Shown here: positions 54,263 to 63,812 of the stretch, in pieces
Position numbering within the stretch: the first letter of the stretch is position 1
Layout: each line of letters starts with the position of its first letter
Assembly (NCBI GenBank): GCA_021463865.1
Contig: JAJTXY010000019.1
Span: 1 to 64,000 of the forward strand
From: Anaerolineae bacterium
GTDB taxonomy: Bacteria > Chloroflexota > Anaerolineae > Aggregatilineales > J027
DNA: 64,000 nucleotides
Direction: 5' to 3'
Notes under the pieces: generated by a model
The model's database searches: none
Told to the model about the DNA's origin: nothing
Seen by the model: the letters and a program-made list of their open reading frames with translations, nothing else
Made by a program: the position numbers and the translations under genes

Positions 54263-54802
54263 ATGGCCTATCCCCTTATTGGCGTTCTGTCCGATTCGCA
54301 TGATCAAGTACATTGTCTCGATCAAGTAGTGGCTTATTTTAATGAACAGCAGGTTGGCTTGGTCATCCACTGCGGGGATTGGGTCGCGCCCTTTACCCTG
54401 CGCTATTTCACCAAGCTCAATGCGCCGCTGTATGGGGTCTTTGGGAACAATGATGGGGAGAAATGGGGGCATCGCGGGGTTGGCGTTCAGGTGAAAGAAG
54501 CCGGATTACGCTTGATGATGGAAGATGTTTTCTTGACCCTCAATGAATATGGGAAGCGTATCGCGGTCTATCACGGCACAGCCCCCAAATTGGTGGAGGC
54601 ATTGGTCAAATGTGGGGATTACGATGTGGTCTTCTATGGTCATAACCACATCGCCAAAATCGAGTTGGTGGGCAACGTTTTGAGTATGAACCCCGGTACG
54701 CTCTTGGAAATGACCAATCCCGGTACAGGGGTAGCGTCTTTCGGGATTTATGACCCCAACACGCACACGGGGCGTTTGGTCAACTTGGCAGACCTAGCCT
54801 AG
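54263..54802 (+). CDS. YfcE/MJ0936-type metallophosphodiesterase
   Basis: 179 residues. Metal motifs of the calcineurin-like phosphoesterase fold are intact: SDSHDQVH, VIHCGDW, GNNDGEK, and a late YGHNHIAK, with VYHGTAPKL supplying another His. Such enzymes split phosphodiesters in vitro; the in vivo substrate is unknown. GGGAG precedes the ATG. It overlaps the convergent UPF0173 gene by 4 bases. Confidence 0.92.
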   Translation: MAYPLIGVLSDSHDQVHCLDQVVAYFNEQQVGLVIHCGDWVAPFTLRYFTKLNAPLYGVFGNNDGEKWGHRGVGVQVKEAGLRLMMEDVFLTLNEYGKRIAVYHGTAPKLVEALVKCGDYDVVFYGHNHIAKIELVGNVLSMNPGTLLEMTNPGTGVASFGIYDPNTHTGRLVNLADLA

Positions 54803-55428
54803 ACCGTTGCCTGTAACCAGACCACTTTTGCCAAGTCACTCAAAGTAGTCTCTAATGCTTTCGCATCTAAGAGTGTGCCGCCTTCTACCGAGCCAAAATG
54901 ACTTGGGATGACATATTTGGGGCGCATCGTTTTTACGAGGTCTTTGGCGCTATCCATTGTCATAATGCCGTCTTTACCGCTGACTGGCAGAATCGCAATG
55001 TCACAGCGTACCCGCTTGAGTTCCGCAACGAAATCGGTATCTCCGGCATAGTAGATGTCTTGAAAGTTCATCGCAAGGACAAAGCCGAGATCACCCCGCG
55101 CCGCCGGATGATGATTGGTATAGGTGTAGGCGGGAACGGCTTTGATGTTGGCCCGACCCACATTCACGCTCTGCCAATGCCGCAGAACCATCACCGGGTA
55201 TTCATCTTTTAGAAATTCGGCAACGCCCTCTCCTCCAATGATGCGTGTGTGGGGTGCGAGGATACGATCAATATCAGCGGGTGAACAGTGATCATAATGT
55301 TCATGTGTGAGCAAAATAACGTCAGCAGGCGGGCAGTCAGCAGGAATACGGAAGGGGTCAATATAGATGCAGGTCGGCCCGTCAATGCGAAAACTGGCAT
55401 GTCCTAACCAATGGATATGCTCGATCAT
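54799..55428 (-). CDS. Metal-dependent hydrolase, UPF0173/UlaG-like
   Basis: 209 residues of the metallo-beta-lactamase fold. The metal motif LTHEHYDHCSPADI and later YAGDTDFV and PSHFG supply the ligands. The UPF0173 group has broad unknown substrates; UlaG is an ascorbate-6-phosphate lactonase. GAGAGG precedes the ATG. No neighbouring gene hints at the substrate. Confidence 0.9.
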   Translation of the reverse strand: MIEHIHWLGHASFRIDGPTCIYIDPFRIPADCPPADVILLTHEHYDHCSPADIDRILAPHTRIIGGEGVAEFLKDEYPVMVLRHWQSVNVGRANIKAVPAYTYTNHHPAARGDLGFVLAMNFQDIYYAGDTDFVAELKRVRCDIAILPVSGKDGIMTMDSAKDLVKTMRPKYVIPSHFGSVEGGTLLDAKALETTLSDLAKVVWLQATV

Positions 55429-55560
55429 AATGACCTCTCAGGATAAATTTACCGATGAATATCCCCCTGTGGATAAAGGCGGTTTAGGTTATATCAGAGC
55501 AGCGCGTTAAAATCAATGGCGCAAGCTCAACTCTTGGCTGACAACGAAGGTAAATTTTGC

Positions 55561-56760
55561 ATGACGATCTCTACTTCTATAACCCCCGTTTACAATATTA
55601 CTGCCCTACGCCACGACGAATTCCCATTGGCCGAAACCGTCACCTACCTCAACCATGCGGGCATTTCCCCCCTACCCGAACGCAGTCGCCGTGCTACCCA
55701 ATATGCGATTGACCGCATGGCTCACAATGCCAGTAAATTTTTTAGGACGGACGCCATCCCCATGTTAGAGCGTTTTCATCATGAATTGAAGGCCTTTATC
55801 AATGCCGAACATGCCTCCGACATTTGTCCGGTGCAAAGCAATTCGCTCGCGTTTAATCTGGTGGCAGGTGCGATTGATTGGCATCCCGGCGATAACATTA
55901 TTTTTTGCAATGTCGAGTTCCCCGCCAATGCTTATCCTTGGATGGCGCTGGAACGACAAGGTGTGATGTGCAAAATCGTCCCACCGCAGCACGGCACATT
56001 AACCGTTGAGGCGGTAGATGCAGTGGCAGATCAAAACACGCGCTTAGTCGCCGTCAGTTCTATGCAATTTTTCACCGGGGCACGCGCAGATTTAGCCGCC
56101 CTCGGCGCGTATTGTCGGGAACGTGGCATCTTGTTTTCAGTAGATGCGATCCAATCCATCGGGCATATTCCAATTGACGTACAAGCCATGAATATTGATA
56201 TTTTGGCCTGTGGTGGACAAAAATCACTGCTGGCCCTAACCGGGATTGGCTTTTTATATATCCGCCCCGAAGTCGCCGAACAAATGCAGCCCTCATTTGT
56301 GGGTGGTAATAATGTGGAGGGATGGGAGCATTGGCTGAAATACGACATGACCCCGCGTCAAGGGGCATTACGGTTCATGACCGGAACGTTTAATGTGCCG
56401 GGGATTTTTACTGTCGTCGGTAGCCTCTCGCTTATCAATGAACTGGGGGTTCACCATATTGATACCTATACCACTCAATTAGCGGCGTATTTCATGGATG
56501 AATTGGATGCACACGGTTATGAAATCCTCACCCCACGCGACCCTGCCCTACATGGCTCGATTGTGACGTTTAAGGTTGCCGAGACAACCGAAGAAACAGA
56601 TCGCATTGTGAAATATCTAGGCGACCATGACATCCCAACGGTCATCCATTTGGATGCGGCAGGTCATCCATTTTTGCGTCTGTCGCTACATTGCTATAAT
56701 AACCAACAGGACAGCGCACGATTCTTTGAATATTTATCATCTGCTGTCCAGTCATCATAA
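55561..56760 (+). CDS. Class V aminotransferase (cysteine desulfurase-like)
   Basis: About 399 residues of a fold-type I PLP enzyme. YLNHAGISPLPERSRRA is the N-terminal signature of the group; the cofactor Asp is in SVDAIQSIGHI and the Schiff-base Lys in CGGQKSLLAL. It is related to cysteine desulfurases, but the conserved active-site Cys loop of IscS/SufS is not seen, so it may act on another amino acid. ATG 55561 is chosen by AAGGT; an ATG at 55516 is also open. Neighbours do not include suf genes. Confidence 0.87.
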   Translation: MTISTSITPVYNITALRHDEFPLAETVTYLNHAGISPLPERSRRATQYAIDRMAHNASKFFRTDAIPMLERFHHELKAFINAEHASDICPVQSNSLAFNLVAGAIDWHPGDNIIFCNVEFPANAYPWMALERQGVMCKIVPPQHGTLTVEAVDAVADQNTRLVAVSSMQFFTGARADLAALGAYCRERGILFSVDAIQSIGHIPIDVQAMNIDILACGGQKSLLALTGIGFLYIRPEVAEQMQPSFVGGNNVEGWEHWLKYDMTPRQGALRFMTGTFNVPGIFTVVGSLSLINELGVHHIDTYTTQLAAYFMDELDAHGYEILTPRDPALHGSIVTFKVAETTEETDRIVKYLGDHDIPTVIHLDAAGHPFLRLSLHCYNNQQDSARFFEYLSSAVQSS

Positions 56761-56784
56761 ACCCATTACACAGGAGAGCCGCCA

Positions 56785-58131
56785 ATGAGTTCACCCGGAA
56801 CAGGTTCGCTTGGCGCTAAAAAACAATGGAATCCGCCAGCCATGCGGACGGTGGAAGATACCGGACTCAACATGGGTATCTTGACTGACCTTGCCATTAA
56901 GACGATTTATTTTTCAGGTTATCTCAGTGGACAGCAGCTCGCTGACCGAATGTGTTTGCCCTATACCGGCGTCGTGGATCGCGTGATTGATTTTATGAAG
57001 CGCGAAAAATGGATTGAGGTGCGCGGTGCGGCGGGTATCAGTGAAGCCTCCTACGAATACCTCATTTCCCAGAAAGGCTCATCCAAAGCCCAAGAAGCCA
57101 CCGAACGCAATATGTATGCTGGCCCGTGTCCAGTTACGTTGGCACAATACGTATATGCCGTCAAAGCTCAATATAATCGCCCATTGGTGCAGCGCGAAGG
57201 ACTAATCAAAGCCTTCGACGATTTGGTCGTTGGGGACGCCATGCTAGACAAAATCGGCCCGGCCATCAACTCTGGCAAAGCCATTTTTATGCACGGGCCA
57301 CCCGGAAATGGGAAAACCACTTTTGCCACTCGTGCCGCCCGTTTTGTGTTGGGCGAAGATTTGTGGCTACCCTATGCGATTGACGTAGATGGTCAGGTGA
57401 TTCGGGTCTATGATAACGTCAATCATGAGATCATCGAAGTCCCCGAAGAAATCAACCGCACCCAGACAGGCGTCCGGCGTGACCCGCGTTGGATCAAAAT
57501 CAAACGTCCGGTCATTATGGTCGGGGGTGAATTGACGATGGCTGGGCTTGACCTTGTATATGACCCCATCAATAAGTATTACGAAGCGCCCTTCCAGCTC
57601 AAAGCCAATTGCGGCATGTTCTTCATTGACGACTTTGGTCGCCAACAAATGCGCCCCCAAGACCTGTTGAACCGCTGGATTGTCCCGCTGGAAAGCCGCA
57701 TTGACTTCTTGACACTCAGCACTGGCCGCAAAATCGAAATCCCCTTTAACGTGCTAATTGTATTTAGCACCAACCTCCCACCCGCCAATCTAGTAGATGA
57801 GGCTTTTCTACGCCGTATTCCGCATAAGATTGAGGTCGGCGACCCCACTTTTGAGCAGTTCCGCGAAATCTTCAAACGTATGTGCCAAGTTAAGCGTGTG
57901 CCCTATGATGAAAAAGCGCTGGCCTATCTCATCCAAGAGTGGTATCTGAAATATAACCGCCCACTGCGTTCCGTCCATCCGCGTGACATCCTTGACCAAT
58001 TGCTAGACATTGCCCGTTATCTCAATCGCCCACCTCAATTGACCAAAGATTTGATTGATAAAGCCGCCGACGCCTACTTTGTGAATCTATCGGGTGAATA
58101 CAAGCCCGTTACCACCGGAGGCAGTAATTGA
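56785..58131 (+). CDS. AAA family ATPase with winged-helix-like N-terminus
   Basis: 448 residues. Residues 1-110 suggest a winged-helix-like region (LSGQQLADRM, VVDRVIDFM, WIEVRG). The AAA domain has Walker A GPPGNGKT (171-178), Walker B FFIDDFGR (Asp282-Asp283), the sensor IVFSTNLPP and the Arg-finger region EAFLRRIPHKIEV. It is a cytosolic ATPase of unknown target, overlapping the receiver gene that follows. The order suggests that they work together, perhaps in signalling or pilus/gliding control (weak inference). CAGGAGA precedes the ATG. Confidence 0.87.
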   Translation: MSSPGTGSLGAKKQWNPPAMRTVEDTGLNMGILTDLAIKTIYFSGYLSGQQLADRMCLPYTGVVDRVIDFMKREKWIEVRGAAGISEASYEYLISQKGSSKAQEATERNMYAGPCPVTLAQYVYAVKAQYNRPLVQREGLIKAFDDLVVGDAMLDKIGPAINSGKAIFMHGPPGNGKTTFATRAARFVLGEDLWLPYAIDVDGQVIRVYDNVNHEIIEVPEEINRTQTGVRRDPRWIKIKRPVIMVGGELTMAGLDLVYDPINKYYEAPFQLKANCGMFFIDDFGRQQMRPQDLLNRWIVPLESRIDFLTLSTGRKIEIPFNVLIVFSTNLPPANLVDEAFLRRIPHKIEVGDPTFEQFREIFKRMCQVKRVPYDEKALAYLIQEWYLKYNRPLRSVHPRDILDQLLDIARYLNRPPQLTKDLIDKAADAYFVNLSGEYKPVTTGGSN

Positions 58132-59135
58132 ACCCGCGTTCTGCCCCGATTCCACGCCACTATTTTTTCACCCTAGAGGATGGCACATGGGTGGTACAGC
58201 GTGGCATGGATCGTGTCCAAGAACTCTTAACCGGGGCAGAACGCACCTACAGTAGCCTTGACATCAGCTTTGAAATCGAGGATTTGGAACTTGAACTCCT
58301 CAAGGCGCAGGGCGTCATAGACCGTTACGATGATTCATTCGTTTGGCTGCATGAAGACCCTCAGAATGAGATTGTCGTCCCCACCAGTACACTGCAAAAG
58401 ACATTAGGGGTGGCCGTTTATTATCTCGTTCAAACGGGCTTGGGTGTCAGTCAATTGGAAATCGTGCAGGAGCGGTTGGATGAAATTGGGCTTGCAGACC
58501 GCTATCGGGCTTCAGAGCGTCAAAACAACGTCATTATCATCCACGCCCATGATGAGCCATTCTCTCGGTTGGGTTCGGCGGAAGACGCTGAAACATTAGT
58601 CATGCCTGCCTTAACCAATCTGGGGGCAAAACTCAAGGTGGAGGCGGTGCGCTTCAATGCCCAAGAACTGCCCATGCTGGTGTCGGGTCGCCTATTGAGT
58701 GACATTCCCAACCATCCCCTTGTCCGAAAACTGGAACCCAAGATCAAGCTGCAAACGGTGATTTGCGTAGATCACGAAATGGAGACCCACACCACCGTCC
58801 GCGAGGTAGTTGAGGCATTGGGGCAGGAAATGGTCTCGGCGTTCACTGTCCAAGAGGCCCTTGCCCTGCTCCAAGATGTTGACCCGGCACTGCTGCTCAT
58901 CAGTCTCGATATGCCGGACATGCACGGCTACAAGGTGGTAGCAGCGGTACGGAACGATCCCGAACTCTCGCGCATCCCAATTTTGATTCTGAACACTTTG
59001 GATACAGACAAAGACCGGACATTGGCCTTTAATGTTGCAAATGCGGTGGATTTTGTCATGAAACCCGTTTATCCTGAGCGTATTCGGCGCAAAATCTGGC
59101 GGGTATTGAACCAATACACGACATTAATGGTATGA
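58128..59135 (+). CDS. Response regulator with novel N-terminal domain
   Basis: 335 residues. The N-terminal 215 residues are unrecognised: a strand-helix region ending in HAHDEPFSRLGS. The C-terminal receiver has a phospho-Asp261 in SLDMPDMHGYK and Lys in FVMKPVYPE, but the first acidic pair is VDHEMET instead of the usual double Asp, so metal binding may be altered. It has no DNA-binding domain. TTG start overlaps the AAA gene stop. It may regulate that ATPase. Confidence 0.82.
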   Translation: MNPRSAPIPRHYFFTLEDGTWVVQRGMDRVQELLTGAERTYSSLDISFEIEDLELELLKAQGVIDRYDDSFVWLHEDPQNEIVVPTSTLQKTLGVAVYYLVQTGLGVSQLEIVQERLDEIGLADRYRASERQNNVIIIHAHDEPFSRLGSAEDAETLVMPALTNLGAKLKVEAVRFNAQELPMLVSGRLLSDIPNHPLVRKLEPKIKLQTVICVDHEMETHTTVREVVEALGQEMVSAFTVQEALALLQDVDPALLLISLDMPDMHGYKVVAAVRNDPELSRIPILILNTLDTDKDRTLAFNVANAVDFVMKPVYPERIRRKIWRVLNQYTTLMV

Positions 59136-59177
59136 AACGCTAAAATAGGTGATGTGCTAGTTTTATAGGAACAAATC

Positions 59178-59825
59178 ATGATCTGGGCACTATTTATTAT
59201 GGGCCTCATCGTGATAGCAATCGTGCTTGGCTTTTTAGCCGCCTCTAGCCAAAGTGAACTTACGCCATGGCTGGATAAAATGCGGCGGGCCAACCCCGGC
59301 AAACGTCATAAGAGTGAATGGATGGCCCCAACCGAAGTGGTGGATCAAGTCGTACAGCATTATCTTGAAGGGGTACAATACGCCATCAATACCCTGCCCA
59401 AAGGGTATGTGTCGTATGCGCGTGACCTTGATAAATATATGACTGGTGCGTATCTAAGAAATCAGCGCACGACGATTGATGCCCGTCTGCGTCAGGATAC
59501 CCTCCGACTCATTGATATTTTGCGTGCCGATCATCGGGTACGTGTGCGTTATTTTGCAGATGACGGCCTTGCCTGCATTTTGTTGGATTATCAAACCGAG
59601 CGCCGTCTGGCAACCTATCATTATTGGTCAAAACGGCGCGTGCATACCCAACACTTGGAAGATACCGTCATCGTTTATAGAATGGAATATGATACTCATG
59701 CCCGCCGCTGGAAAATTGCGGAATATATTCAAGAACTGCCTGCTCACTATGGCCCGTTGGCGATTGACGGCCCATTGGACAAGCTCCATCTTACCCTGCC
59801 CCCCCATTCTGGGCGCGACGACTAA
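59178..59825 (+). CDS. Hypothetical membrane-anchored protein
   Basis: 215 residues. One N-terminal helix (LFIMGLIVIAIVLGFLAA) is followed by a soluble domain with WLDKMRRANPGKRHKSEW, a helical region and a beta-rich end (VRYFADDGLACILLDY, VIVYRMEYD, RRWKIAEYIQELP) that resembles SnoaL/Tim44-like folds. No function assigned. AGGA lies before the ATG. It follows the AAA-receiver pair and precedes the epimerase, so it may be in the same transcript. Confidence 0.75.
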   Translation: MIWALFIMGLIVIAIVLGFLAASSQSELTPWLDKMRRANPGKRHKSEWMAPTEVVDQVVQHYLEGVQYAINTLPKGYVSYARDLDKYMTGAYLRNQRTTIDARLRQDTLRLIDILRADHRVRVRYFADDGLACILLDYQTERRLATYHYWSKRRVHTQHLEDTVIVYRMEYDTHARRWKIAEYIQELPAHYGPLAIDGPLDKLHLTLPPHSGRDD

Positions 59826-59840
59826 AAAGATAGACAATCC

Positions 59841-60836
59841 ATGATTCTGGTCACAGGGGGGACTGGGTTTCTCGGTCACAATCTGCTGCCGATGTTGGTT
59901 GCATCGGGTTATCATGTACGGGTCGTCACACGCCACCCAAAAGACCACACTTGGCTCAAAGACCTGCCTGTCGAAATCATCCACGCCGATGTCACAGACC
60001 GGGTTGCGATGTTCGAGGCCGCACAGGGCTGTCGTTTTGTGGTACATGGTGCGGGCCGTTTCCGATTTTGGGGCAAGCGTGAGCAGTTTGAACAAACGAA
60101 CGTGCAAGGCTCCAACAATGTCATGGATGCGGCCCTCGCTGCCGGGGTGCAAAAATTCGTCCACATTTCAACCATCGTGGTCATCGGTAAGCCCGAATCC
60201 ACCCACGAAATTGATGAAACCCACCCGGCCCATCCAATGGACGCCTATCAACGCTCCAAATATGCCGCCGAACAATTGGCACTACGTCATTACACTGAAA
60301 AAGGCCTGCCAGTGGTCATCCTGCGCCCCGGTGCTTTTTACGGCCCCTATGGTCGCTATGCCTTTAATCGGCTGTTTTTTGAAGACCCCCTACGCGGCCT
60401 ACCTGTCGGGGTGAATGGGGGCAAGCTGATTACCTTCCCAGCATATATCAAAGATGTTGCCAAATCGGTGATTCTGGCAGTTGAGAAAGGCCGCCCCGGT
60501 GAGATTTACAACATTTGCGGCCAATATTTGCACCACCGCGAGGTAGATCAGATATTGGCGGAGGAAGCTGGAATTTCAGCCTTCCGTTTATACTTCCCCG
60601 GCTCTATCATGATTCCATTCGCCCGATTGTTAACCGTACTGGGTTATATCACGGGCCGCGAACCCTACTACCCAATCACCTTGAGATCGTATATTTTCAA
60701 TAACTGGCGCGTATCCACTGCCAAAGCCCAGCGCGAACTTGGTTTTGAGCCAATCCCTTTTCGGGAGGGCGTGCGCGAGACGCTGGCATGGTATCGTGAG
60801 AGTGGTGTCTGGAAACCAAAGGAGACAAAAAAGTAA
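59841..60836 (+). CDS. NAD-dependent epimerase/dehydratase
   Basis: 331 residues of the extended SDR type. TGGTGFLG binds NAD; ISTIVVIG and AYQRSKYAAEQLAL carry the catalytic Tyr-Lys; PGAFYGPYG follows. It resembles the hopanoid-associated sugar epimerase (HpnA-like) group, but no hopanoid genes are seen. Substrate unknown. Its stop overlaps the Nnr start by one base (TAATG), so they are coupled. Confidence 0.88.
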   Translation: MILVTGGTGFLGHNLLPMLVASGYHVRVVTRHPKDHTWLKDLPVEIIHADVTDRVAMFEAAQGCRFVVHGAGRFRFWGKREQFEQTNVQGSNNVMDAALAAGVQKFVHISTIVVIGKPESTHEIDETHPAHPMDAYQRSKYAAEQLALRHYTEKGLPVVILRPGAFYGPYGRYAFNRLFFEDPLRGLPVGVNGGKLITFPAYIKDVAKSVILAVEKGRPGEIYNICGQYLHHREVDQILAEEAGISAFRLYFPGSIMIPFARLLTVLGYITGREPYYPITLRSYIFNNWRVSTAKAQRELGFEPIPFREGVRETLAWYRESGVWKPKETKK

Positions 60837-62554
60837 TGGGAATTAAGATCGTATCGGTTGCCGAGATGCGGGCGATTGAAGAAGCCGCCGACAAAGCCGG
60901 GCATTCGTATGCCGCAATGATGGACTTAGCGGGACGAGGCCTAGCTGAACAAATCCCCTATAGTGGTGCCAGTATTTTGATTTTGGTTGGACCGGGTAAC
61001 AATGGTGGAGATGGCCTAGTCGCAGCTAAATACCTCGCTGGCGAGGTTGGGGCCAACGTGACGGCCTACCTGCTTGAAACCCGCAAAAAGACCGATTCCC
61101 TTATCAAAGCTGCCCAAGAAGCAGGCGTCACATTCGCGGATTATCCCAGTGATGCCAAGAATAAGTTTCAGGGCCTGCATGAGTTGATCGCTGATACTGA
61201 TTTCATTGTGGATGCGCTGTTTGGTATTGGGGCGCGGCTGCCAATTGAAGGCAATGCTGCCACATTATTAACCCAAGTCCATGCCGCAATAAACAAATCT
61301 ACTGAACGCCCTGCCATTGTGAATCCCGCCGGAAGCGCCGCGCCGAATCAAAAGCCGATCATCATCGCCTGCGATTGCCCCAGTGGTTTGAATTGCGATA
61401 CGGGCGAACTTGATCCTTTGGCCCTCCATGCCGATGTCACTGTCACTTTTGCAGCCGCCAAGTCCGGCTTGTTCATATTCCCCGGCGCGGAAGCAGTTGG
61501 CGAATTGGTGATTGCCGATATTGGCCTGCCGCAAGATTTGCCAGAATTGGTGAACGTCGGTCTCGATTTGGCGGATAGCGAATTCGTCAAAAGCGCCCTG
61601 CCTGTTCGCAAGCGCAATTCACACAAAGGCACATTTGGCAAGGCGATGGTTATCGCGGGCAGCCTCAATTATATCGGCGCGGCCTATCTTGCGGGCAAAG
61701 CCGCCTATCGCACGGGGGTCGGCTTGGTGACAATTGGCGCACCTCAAGCCATTATCCCTACCCTTGCCGCAATGCTGCCAGAAGCGACATGGCTGCTTCT
61801 GCCGCACGAAATGGGGGTAGTCCATGAAAACGCCGTACCAATTCTACGTGAAGAAATCGAGCAATATGACGCCCTGCTGATGGGCCCGGGATTCAGCACG
61901 GAGGACAGCGCCAAGCGGTTCATTGAATTGGTGCTGCAATCTGCCAAACCGCAACATCCCGCTATACAAAAACACATCGGTTTCCGCTTCAATGTACCTG
62001 AAGAACCCAAAGCTGTCGAAGCTAAAGATCAGGTCAAATTGCCCCCAATGGTGATTGACGCCGATGGTCTCAACTTGCTGGCGGAAATCCCCGATTGGTG
62101 GCAATTGCTGCCCCCCAACACCATTCTGACCCCCCACCCCGGTGAATTTGCGCGATTAGCGGGTCTCAAAGATGAAGAAAAGGGACCAAGTGCCATCGAA
62201 CAGATACAGGCCAACCGAGTCAGTTTTGCTGCGAAGTATGCTCAAGCATGGAACGTGGTGGTGGTACTCAAAGGTGCATTTACCGCCGTTGCCGAACCGA
62301 ACGGACATGTCACGCTGCTGCCCTTTGCGACAAGCGCCCTTGCCACCGCCGGAACAGGCGATGTGCTGGCAGGGATTATCGTGAGTCTTTTAGCACAGGG
62401 TGTCGAACCTTCCAAAGCCGCGATTGCCGGGGCATGGCTGCATGGCTACGCAGGTGAGGAAGCCGCCGAAGGAAGCCACTTCACCGCAGCGAGTGTTATT
62501 GCTAGCGACGTATTAGAAGCCCTACCCAAAGCACTTGCCGCTGTGACTCAGTAA
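60836..62554 (+). CDS. nnr: Bifunctional NAD(P)H-hydrate repair enzyme
   Basis: 572 residues. The N-terminal NnrE epimerase has MRAIEEAADKAG and GPGNNGGDGLVAAKYL; the C-terminal NnrD dehydratase has KGTFGKAMVIAGS, PHPGEFARL and TAGTGDVLAGII. Together they convert damaged NAD(P)HX back to NAD(P)H, using ADP or ATP. The joined form is usual in bacteria. A short extra stretch near 310-340 precedes the second domain. It is coupled to the upstream epimerase gene. Confidence 0.95.
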   Translation: MGIKIVSVAEMRAIEEAADKAGHSYAAMMDLAGRGLAEQIPYSGASILILVGPGNNGGDGLVAAKYLAGEVGANVTAYLLETRKKTDSLIKAAQEAGVTFADYPSDAKNKFQGLHELIADTDFIVDALFGIGARLPIEGNAATLLTQVHAAINKSTERPAIVNPAGSAAPNQKPIIIACDCPSGLNCDTGELDPLALHADVTVTFAAAKSGLFIFPGAEAVGELVIADIGLPQDLPELVNVGLDLADSEFVKSALPVRKRNSHKGTFGKAMVIAGSLNYIGAAYLAGKAAYRTGVGLVTIGAPQAIIPTLAAMLPEATWLLLPHEMGVVHENAVPILREEIEQYDALLMGPGFSTEDSAKRFIELVLQSAKPQHPAIQKHIGFRFNVPEEPKAVEAKDQVKLPPMVIDADGLNLLAEIPDWWQLLPPNTILTPHPGEFARLAGLKDEEKGPSAIEQIQANRVSFAAKYAQAWNVVVVLKGAFTAVAEPNGHVTLLPFATSALATAGTGDVLAGIIVSLLAQGVEPSKAAIAGAWLHGYAGEEAAEGSHFTAASVIASDVLEALPKALAAVTQ

Positions 62555-62574
62555 TTCATTTTCGCAGGGGGTCA

Positions 62575-63483
62575 ATGTTGAAAGATTTTATTTCCCTATT
62601 GGACTATACCCATCAAGACCTCGTCCAGATTTTGGATCGGGCCGATGTGTTGCGTACTCTTTGGAAACAAAATCAGATGCCTCCTGCCTTGTCCAACCAC
62701 CAAATTGGTCTGTGGTTTTTGGGGCAAGGTTTTCGAAATCGCCTTGCCTTCGAGATTGGGGCGCGGGCAATGGGTGGACAGGTTGCCTATATTCCCGGCG
62801 ACTTGGGCGTACAGGAACCGCTGGAGGACATCGGTTATTATCTGGAGAACTGGTTTATGTTGCTGGTTGTTCGGGCCGCGCGTCATGAAGACCTAGTTTA
62901 TCTTGCCAAACATACCCGCATTCCAGTGATTAACGCCCGAACAAATTTCAGCCACCCTTGTGAAATCATGGGAGATTTGCAGTTCATTCGGCGTCATCGG
63001 GGCAGTCTTGATGGATTACAGGTGGTGTTTGTAGGCGAGGTCAGCAATCTAGGGATGAGTTGGTTCGAGGCCGCCGTCCGTTTCCCGATTCAGGTAATAC
63101 AAGTCGCACCAGAAAAGTTCCTTGCCAACCCAAGTGTGATGGCTGAATTGAACGGCCAAGCAATGGGGTCAATTAGCTGTACTACGGATTTGGCGTCAAT
63201 CATTGCCAATGCCGATTTGGTTTATACTGATTGTTGGCCCAAACCCAATGACAACATCACAAAAGAGCAAATTCGTGCCTTGTTCTTGCCTTATCAAATT
63301 ACAGAAAATTATCTCTCCCAGCTAAAAACGAATTCGTTATTTCTGCCCTGTCCGCCTGTCACACGCGGCGAAGAGGTCTCCGCCGAGGCCATGCGTTCGG
63401 CGTTATACCAAAACTACGCTGCAAAAGAATATCTGCTCCACAGTCAAAACGCGATTATGGAAATGGTGGCGGCAAAAAGTTAA
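62575..63483 (+). CDS. Atypical aspartate/ornithine carbamoyltransferase family protein
   Basis: 302 residues. The two-domain fold is recognisable by LLDYTHQDLVQIL, NFSHPCEIMGDL (the HPCQ-like motif at 127-130), YTDCW and FLPCPPVTRGEEVSAE (HCLP-like). The carbamoyl-phosphate loop STRTR is changed to QGFRNR at 51-56, so the phosphate contacts are partly lost. It may use another carbamoylated substrate or have lost activity. It follows nnr by 20 bases. Not argF by sequence. Confidence 0.82.
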   Translation: MLKDFISLLDYTHQDLVQILDRADVLRTLWKQNQMPPALSNHQIGLWFLGQGFRNRLAFEIGARAMGGQVAYIPGDLGVQEPLEDIGYYLENWFMLLVVRAARHEDLVYLAKHTRIPVINARTNFSHPCEIMGDLQFIRRHRGSLDGLQVVFVGEVSNLGMSWFEAAVRFPIQVIQVAPEKFLANPSVMAELNGQAMGSISCTTDLASIIANADLVYTDCWPKPNDNITKEQIRALFLPYQITENYLSQLKTNSLFLPCPPVTRGEEVSAEAMRSALYQNYAAKEYLLHSQNAIMEMVAAKS

Positions 63484-63492
63484 CCACACAGA

Positions 63493-63801
63493 TTATCCTT
63501 TTTTGTTATTGCCATTGACCTGCTCGGCTAAGGTGGCCCTTTTCTGATGGGCGATGGCTTTGCCCTGCTCAATCGAATCTTCGACACTTTCCCCCTGCAC
63601 CTTCTCGACGACCTGCTTCACTGAATTGCCTGCCCGCAAACGCAGGGTAATAACATTATGGCGTATCTCGTCGCGGGTTTTTCTACCACTGCGCGGGGCC
63701 ATCCACACGGCGAGGACACTCCCAACCACAAACCCCATCATCATGCCCACGACAAAAGTCGGGGTATCATTCGGCTGATTCACAGATGATTGATTTTCCA
63801 T
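63493..63801 (-). CDS. YtxH domain protein
   Basis: 102 residues. One membrane helix (VVGMMMGFVVGSVLAVWMAP) is followed by RSGRKTRDEIRHN, the YtxH signature, and a helical charged tail. YtxH-like proteins occur in stress operons; the function is unknown. It is convergent with the carbamoyltransferase gene and lies 11 bases downstream of a partner at the window edge. GGAAGGG precedes the ATG. Confidence 0.85.
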   Translation of the reverse strand: MENQSSVNQPNDTPTFVVGMMMGFVVGSVLAVWMAPRSGRKTRDEIRHNVITLRLRAGNSVKQVVEKVQGESVEDSIEQGKAIAHQKRATLAEQVNGNNKKG

Positions 63802-63812
63802 GTGGCCCTTCC

